Program-made: the position numbers and the translations under genes | The notes under the pieces: generated by a model | The model's input: only the letters and a program-made list of their open reading frames with translations | What the model was told of the DNA's origin: nothing | The model's database searches: none | Assembly: GCA_963576785.1 (NCBI GenBank) | Contig: OY756151.1 | Location: forward strand, 1,798,001-1,862,000 | Reading direction: 5' to 3' | DNA from: Chlorophyllum brunneum | Lineage: Eukaryota; Basidiomycota; Agaricomycetes; Agaricales; Agaricaceae | Length of the DNA: 64,000 bases | In this document: positions 58,927 to 64,000 of the stretch, one piece after another | Layout: each line of letters starts with the position of its first letter | Numbering within the stretch: position 1 is the first letter of the stretch

Positions 58927-61900
58927 AAACTATAGGAAATGGATTTTGTTGTCAGTCAGAGAAAAAAGAATGTGCAGTGCACTGAGAGGATAACAGGACG
59001 AGGCTATATAAGCGCCCAGTATTTCTCACGAAAACAGCCAGGGACATTCTCTTATTCTGATGCATCTACACCTGCAGTCACACCCTAGATCAGATCTTTT
59101 CTCTATTGTTCTTCCCCAAACTAAATTTACCAATTCAATATTTTGGTATGAAACCTATTGTATATCCCTGTGGCCACTTTCCGGTGCCAGCTTCTTGCCC
59201 ATCCACCAAGCAACCCTCCCCCATTCAACGCGTTGGCGAGGCTTCTCTCCTAACAGCGTCAGAATATGCCTTGATGATGTTCTTCCTCCTTGTTTGAACC
59301 ACAGTTAAACAGCAGTTCCTGAGGCTTTTTGATCCTGTTCAACCTACATGGTAATTATCTCTTTCCTTGTCAAATAAGGTATATGTATGGTTTCTTTGGA
59401 CCATAGGATCTAAGTTTCCATAGTATTCTGAGTGAGGTTTTACTGCCATGGTCTCCATATAAACTAACTTCCCGAAGAACTCTTGAGACCAATGAGAACT
59501 GGACCGCGCTTGAGATATCCCTACCATTCAATGATGAACTAATGACGAACTGACAAAATGTCCAAATTCTCCAAGACTGCTTTTCTGTTTGTACATATTT
59601 TTTTGGATCTCCACCGCCACCCAATCTGGCATAGGTACATATTGCTACAATCCACAGATTTCTGAAGTTTAAACTAAGGCAATACTTCTGTGGAATTTTG
59701 GAAGGTTGTTGGTAACCTTTCCCATTCAGATACAGTGTGGAGTATTACTAGAGTTGGTTGACAGGCTGGAAACAAGGGGAGTAGCATTTCCCGAGCTTGC
59801 ACTGACTCATATTAACGAATCAGCCTTATCCGAGTATGAAAGCATAGGAAATTTATAAATGTGAGCTAAACGGCCATCAAAACCTGAATGGTGCAGCCGC
59901 CACTTGCGCTTGACTCAGGCACACCGGGAAACTGCTCCATTCATTGGCGTGATGGGTGGTTGTGTGATAAAAGTGGCGCTCAGTCTATCGTAAGTGGGAG
60001 CAGATCTGGACTTTAGAAAAGTTGGTACTTTGGACCGAATGAACAAATGTGAGCAATACAGGACAAAATGTGTCCCTAGATTCATGGATGGGAGAATATC
60101 TCAATTGCATCAGTGTGGTATGGAGAGGCAGTTCTCACAAGATCCGAGCTCGAGGCTGCTCTGGCCTGGACCCGTCAGGACACTCAAGAGTGGTACAAGC
60201 AGCCTATGGATATGATATTGTACACAGGGGCACCCGATGGTGGTCGGACACCACTACCTTCTGGGATGTCTCCAGTGAAGCTGAAAGGCCGTCCAGACCA
60301 TCTTTGAGCACGCAAGTGTAAAGATGCACGACCAATTGCTTACAAAAATACCAACCAAGTGCCATCTTCCATATAAAAACTGATGCTGGCATTTCAACAT
60401 GACAGCTTCTGCCAAACAACAACAGTTCCATCCACAGCCCTGCCCACTCCTTACCACAAATATTGCTAGCACACTCGGTCCCTGTCAACTTCTACACTTC
60501 TCAACGTCAAATAATTACAAGATCATTCAAATATTCATATTCATGTTTCAGGTCTCCCTATCCTTGGTTTTCATGCACACTTATATTATGTTATTCCAAT
60601 TCTAAAAAACACTCAAATCCTTCGCATTCCCTTAATAATCATTTTTTGTTCTTGTTAGATTCTGAAAATGGATGGTTCAAGTGCAGTGGAGTCTGTCTTG
60701 ACTGGTAGCTATCATAACTGGTGGTCTGCATAACCAATAGGTTCGGGGTTGTGACAAGTTTGGTTAGCAGAGAACTTGGCCTATGACTGTCATATGTAAT
60801 ACTGATAGCTTTCCGGGGCCCGAAATACTGATAGTGCCCGTCAGCACATAGACTAAGATCCGAAAAACCAAGCAACTATATTTCACATCAAAAAGATAAA
60901 TAGTCACCATTTCCTCATCTCTTGTCTACTGGGTTTTTCTGTTTATCTATGCTCAAAAATATTTTGTTACCCTCAAATGGAATATTGCCAAGTGAAAAAC
61001 TCATCTCACAGAGTCCTTGGCTCAAAATGAGCATATTTCGGAGGAGGATGAGATATGGTTGGACAGTGGAGCAAGCCTCATTCTCGAGATCGAGTTATTA
61101 ACAAGTTAGAGGCATTTTCAGGAGTGGAAAAAAGGCTAGATGAGATGGAAAATGGGGTTATCAGAAAGTCGTCGTTTTGTGCCTAAAAGACCCTATCTAG
61201 TAAGGCAGCTGCCAAGCGCCTACTTGGTTGCATGTTCTGAAAATTAATTACATAGCCTAACGCGTATGTTTCAGAACCACTAATGGTCAAACTGATAGCC
61301 AGGGGCCATGATGGAGGAGTATCAGCTAAGACAGACTCGACTGGTCTGGGGTGAAAGGATGCTCCAGTCACCGACAACATGGAATGTCTACAGTTACCCT
61401 AGTCTAACTTTGTCAACGACTAGCCATATATGGCAGTTATCTGACCTGTGTCCGGGGTCTTGGAACAACATCCTGAGCTTGTTCCACAAAGACATTGGCG
61501 TGCGCTACATGTGCCAATGGACCAAGACACAACCTGCCTATCCACAGGACTTACACCACCTACTGAAGATCTTAGGTGTGCTTATCTCTTCTCAATCCTC
61601 TTGGATGATTATGTCATTTGCAGTGTCATGACTTGGAGGACAAAGAGCTTGCGATTCTGACCCCTTTGTGCACTCAATCGAGGCTGTCATGGCTATCACG
61701 AAATGCCAAGGAAAACTTGGATAGTTGGCAGAGATAGAGAATGGGGATTGAACAACATCGTCATGTGTGTGAAAAGAATATCTATTGTGTCAAGTTGTAG
61801 TTAAGCAATCTGGTAGTGAAGGCAAACTCACCAGTTAAGGCTATGGCTGCTCAAGGGCACTGTCTTGATTTTCTTCTGAATGCAGATTGATGATATTGTT

Positions 61901-62184
61901 CTGAGTCTACCGTCTGACTTGTTTGCTTGAATAGACCAACTGTTTGTATCATAAGAATGGGCAGGTGCAGCCTGAGTGTCAGACATTGTAGATCGAGAAA
62001 TTGGGACATGCGGAGGAAGTGGTGGAGTAGGGTCGATTGGCAAAAAATGGGCAACCGGTGAGAGGCTGACTTGACAATTAGAAGGAGTCATTTGTTATGG
62101 GGGACCCATTGATGATTGTTGTCCAGTTGCTGGTACATACTGGGAACTCTGGAAGGTCATATTCCTCATGCTAGGTGAGGTAGC
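58927..62184. other. gene-poor AT-rich stretch, 3.3 kb
   Basis: Frames are at most about 107 codons. A minus frame at 61828-62091 with an internal MSDTQAAPAHSYD start looks mildly coding-like but is unrecognised and has no clear continuation. Nothing else supported. Confidence 0.4.
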
Positions 62185-62478
62185 TGTTATGAACTATAGA
62201 TAGACTGTTCATTCCTATCTTGTGCCCGTTACCTCGTGTACCCTCATACTCGTTTCACTTCTCGTTTTACTCCCTGTTTCACTCCTAGAGGCTATGCCTC
62301 CCATCTGACTCGTTTACTCATCTCCTTTATTATTAACCGCTACTACTAGTATATAAAGTGTAGTAATACTTGATGTATTCCTTATACTTTACCAATCATA
62401 TCATCCCTTCTTCCTTTCTCTACTTCCTTTCCTTTATCCAAGGGCTTGCAACCTGAGTCAGAGACTAAGGTTGTAACA
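62185..62478 (+). repeat. 5' LTR of the gypsy-type element
   Basis: Begins TGTTATGA and ends TTGTAACA, giving the terminal inverted TGTTA/TAACA; 294 bp. It is followed after two bases by TGGTAAAGTG, a primer-binding-site-like sequence. Confidence 0.75.
62350..62357 (+). promoter_or_regulatory. TATA box of the gypsy LTR
   Basis: TATATAAA, 166 bp into the LTR and about 120 bp before its end, as expected for the U3/R boundary. Confidence 0.6.
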
Positions 62479-62571
62479 TTTGGTAAAGTGTCATTCGACT
62501 CACCTTGCAAGAGAGGTGCCACTATTCGTAGCTAGGCTTGGAATAATAGCCTCCGACCAGGACAACAGTAT

Positions 62572-63816
62572 ATGAGCAGCAGTAGCTCATCGAGAACACC
62601 GAGAAGACACAGAGCTCCGAGACCAACAGACATTCAGGGTTCACCTGTCGCAACAGGATCCAAACGATCAACAGAATCAGAAGTCCCTGAAGGCCTTAAA
62701 CGGCAGAAATCCGAACACAGCGTAGACGAGAACACAGCTCTATTTGAAACCAAATTCGACATAGAAGTCGCCGAGAACACATCCGATATAGATATCGCCG
62801 AGACCTATGAGAAAGAATCCAAACACAGCACAGACGAGGAACCAGCCCCATCTGAAGAAGAAATCAACACAGAAGTCGCTGACGCCACAGCCAATATAGA
62901 AATCGCTGAGACCCACGGAAACGAACACAGTGAACCAGAGACAGAACCAGAGATGACAGAAGAAGTCAACATCCCAAAAAACCTTGTCCCAGAACCAGGA
63001 TATTTCAATGGAGATAGAACCAGATTTGATGATTGGTGGAGAGCCATATCCTTGTGGTTGATGTTCAACAAAATAGACAAAGAAGAACAGAAGATAGTAG
63101 CAATTTTGGCACGAATGAAAGGGGGGCTAGCAGGCCCTTATGCCAACACGCAACTACAAGCCATCCAGAACAAGAAAACACCAGATTGGGATGACTTTAC
63201 AAAAGAAATAGAGGCCACATTTTCCTTGGGAAACAGGAAAGCCATAGTAGAAGGGGAAATCGAGACATTCAAACAAGGAAAGAAGAACACAGCAGATTTC
63301 TTAATCGAGTTCGAGGCATTGAAAGCCCAAGCAGGGACAGACGATACCTACGCAATATTCCTCCTCAAATGCCACACCAGAGCAGACATCATCCAAACCA
63401 TAGTAGGTTACCCGACAACCTCCGTACCAATGACATATAGCAAATGGAAAACTACAATCCTCGCAGTAGGGCAAGGATATGAAGCAATGGACATCACCCA
63501 AGGAGATGTTAGAACCACCACTGGAGTTACTTATGGGGGTAGAGGACAGCCCATGGAGATAGGAAGACAGAGGGCAGATACCGATCAAAATGGAAAACCG
63601 AGGTGCTACAACTGCAACCTCTATGGGCATATTGCCAAACACTGCAGGAAGAAGACGAAAGTCACATACACCAAGATAACGTGTTATAATTGTGGCAAAC
63701 AGGGCCACATCTTGAAAAACTGCCGAGTGCCCAAGAAAGCGCACATCAGAAAGATCAATGAGGATGATGAACAAGAAATGGAGGAGAAAGAGGATTTTGT
63801 CAAAGGCTCCAAGTAG
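62572..63816 (+). CDS. Gag polyprotein (retrotransposon capsid/nucleocapsid)
   Basis: 414 residues, intact. Acidic low-complexity N-terminus (about 1-135). Capsid-like retrotransposon gag domain from about 135 to 290 (PGYFNGDRTRFDDWWRAISL, then LAGPYANTQL and FKQGKKNTADFLIEFEAL). Two CCHC zinc knuckles, CYNCNLYGHIAKHC (about 344) and CYNCGKQGHILKNC (about 367), for RNA packaging. Ends KGSK, TAG at 63814-63816. The first ATG after the leader was chosen. Intact gag suggests a fairly young insertion, unlike the copia element at the other end. Confidence 0.9.
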   Translation: MSSSSSSRTPRRHRAPRPTDIQGSPVATGSKRSTESEVPEGLKRQKSEHSVDENTALFETKFDIEVAENTSDIDIAETYEKESKHSTDEEPAPSEEEINTEVADATANIEIAETHGNEHSEPETEPEMTEEVNIPKNLVPEPGYFNGDRTRFDDWWRAISLWLMFNKIDKEEQKIVAILARMKGGLAGPYANTQLQAIQNKKTPDWDDFTKEIEATFSLGNRKAIVEGEIETFKQGKKNTADFLIEFEALKAQAGTDDTYAIFLLKCHTRADIIQTIVGYPTTSVPMTYSKWKTTILAVGQGYEAMDITQGDVRTTTGVTYGGRGQPMEIGRQRADTDQNGKPRCYNCNLYGHIAKHCRKKTKVTYTKITCYNCGKQGHILKNCRVPKKAHIRKINEDDEQEMEEKEDFVKGSK

Positions 63817-63830
63817 GCGCAAACCCGTGA

Positions 63831-64000
63831 GCCAATAAACCTAGAGTTTCTGTTTTATCCCACAATAGACGATACATAATTCCCCAAAAACAAAACTCTA
63901 CGCGCGAACTTCTCCTTGACTCAACAATCCAGACAAGAAAAGGACGCAGACCAATTACAACCCTTGTAGACTCCGGATGCACCCACATGTGTATAGCACA
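63831..64000 (+). CDS. start of pol: aspartic protease (partial)
   Basis: In the -1 frame relative to gag, open from 63831 to the window edge. RPITTLVDSGCTHMCIA contains the DSG catalytic motif of retrotransposon proteases (about 63942-63998). The gag stop (63814) and a TGA in the pol frame (63828-63830) lie between, so the two do not overlap as a simple -1 frameshift. Confidence 0.7.

Larger units (their letters stand above)
62185..64000 (+). mobile_element. Ty3/gypsy-type LTR retrotransposon, 5' part (runs off the window)
   Basis: 5' LTR, leader, gag with zinc knuckles and the beginning of the protease, in that order. The gag type and order fit fungal Ty3/gypsy. Right part is outside the window. 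Confidence 0.88.

Noticed and set aside
62740..63822. Minus-strand frames of 62-173 codons across gag
   Set aside because: Antisense shadows of an intact gag with two zinc knuckles.

Overview
The window looks like genomic DNA from an agaricomycete (mushroom-forming basidiomycete). Almost every recognisable gene is split by short introns of about 45-65 nt with canonical fungal signals. It also carries basidiomycete-type families: class I hydrophobins, DUF6534 and DUF6533/7-TM membrane proteins, and TRI5-type sesquiterpene synthases. All gene models were assembled by hand from reading frames and splice signals, so exon edges are predictions.

Layout. 1-3445: 3' part of a Ty1/copia element with three in-frame TGA codons, ending in an LTR that abuts a DUF6534 gene. 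3446-8968: that broken gene, a gene-poor stretch, and the last-exon relic of a 7-TM gene. 8969-20700: terpene synthase TS1, an ABC-transporter relic, an intact dihydroxyacetone kinase, a broken 7-TM gene, a complete subtilisin-like protease, and TS2. 23013-29219: a head-to-head pair of GH51 alpha-L-arabinofuranosidase and sugar transporter, followed by a single-exon BTG/Tob-like gene. 32767-40594: TS3, two intact hydrophobins and a third 7-TM gene. 41785-51233: an imperfect tandem segmental duplication, each copy with a hydrophobin relic and a terpene synthase (TS4, TS5). The right copy runs into an intact DUF262 gene; the left copy keeps only a deleted scrap of it. 51281-64000: a more AT-rich, repeat-laden edge with a coiled-coil gene between two direct repeats, a DDE transposase relic, a broken FAD monooxygenase, and the 5' end of a Ty3/gypsy element (LTR, gag, start of protease).

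The main theme is a local expansion of trichodiene-synthase-like sesquiterpene synthases: five structurally intact genes in about 39 kb, all with the NSE motif and four with an unaltered Asp-Asp motif. They are interleaved with hydrophobin and 7-TM genes or relics. No cytochrome P450 or other obvious tailoring enzyme was recognised between them, so this looks like a dispersed gene-family nursery rather than a classical biosynthetic cluster. The arabinofuranosidase/transporter pair suggests arabinose release and uptake. The kinase, protease, DUF262 and BTG-like genes look like unrelated residents.
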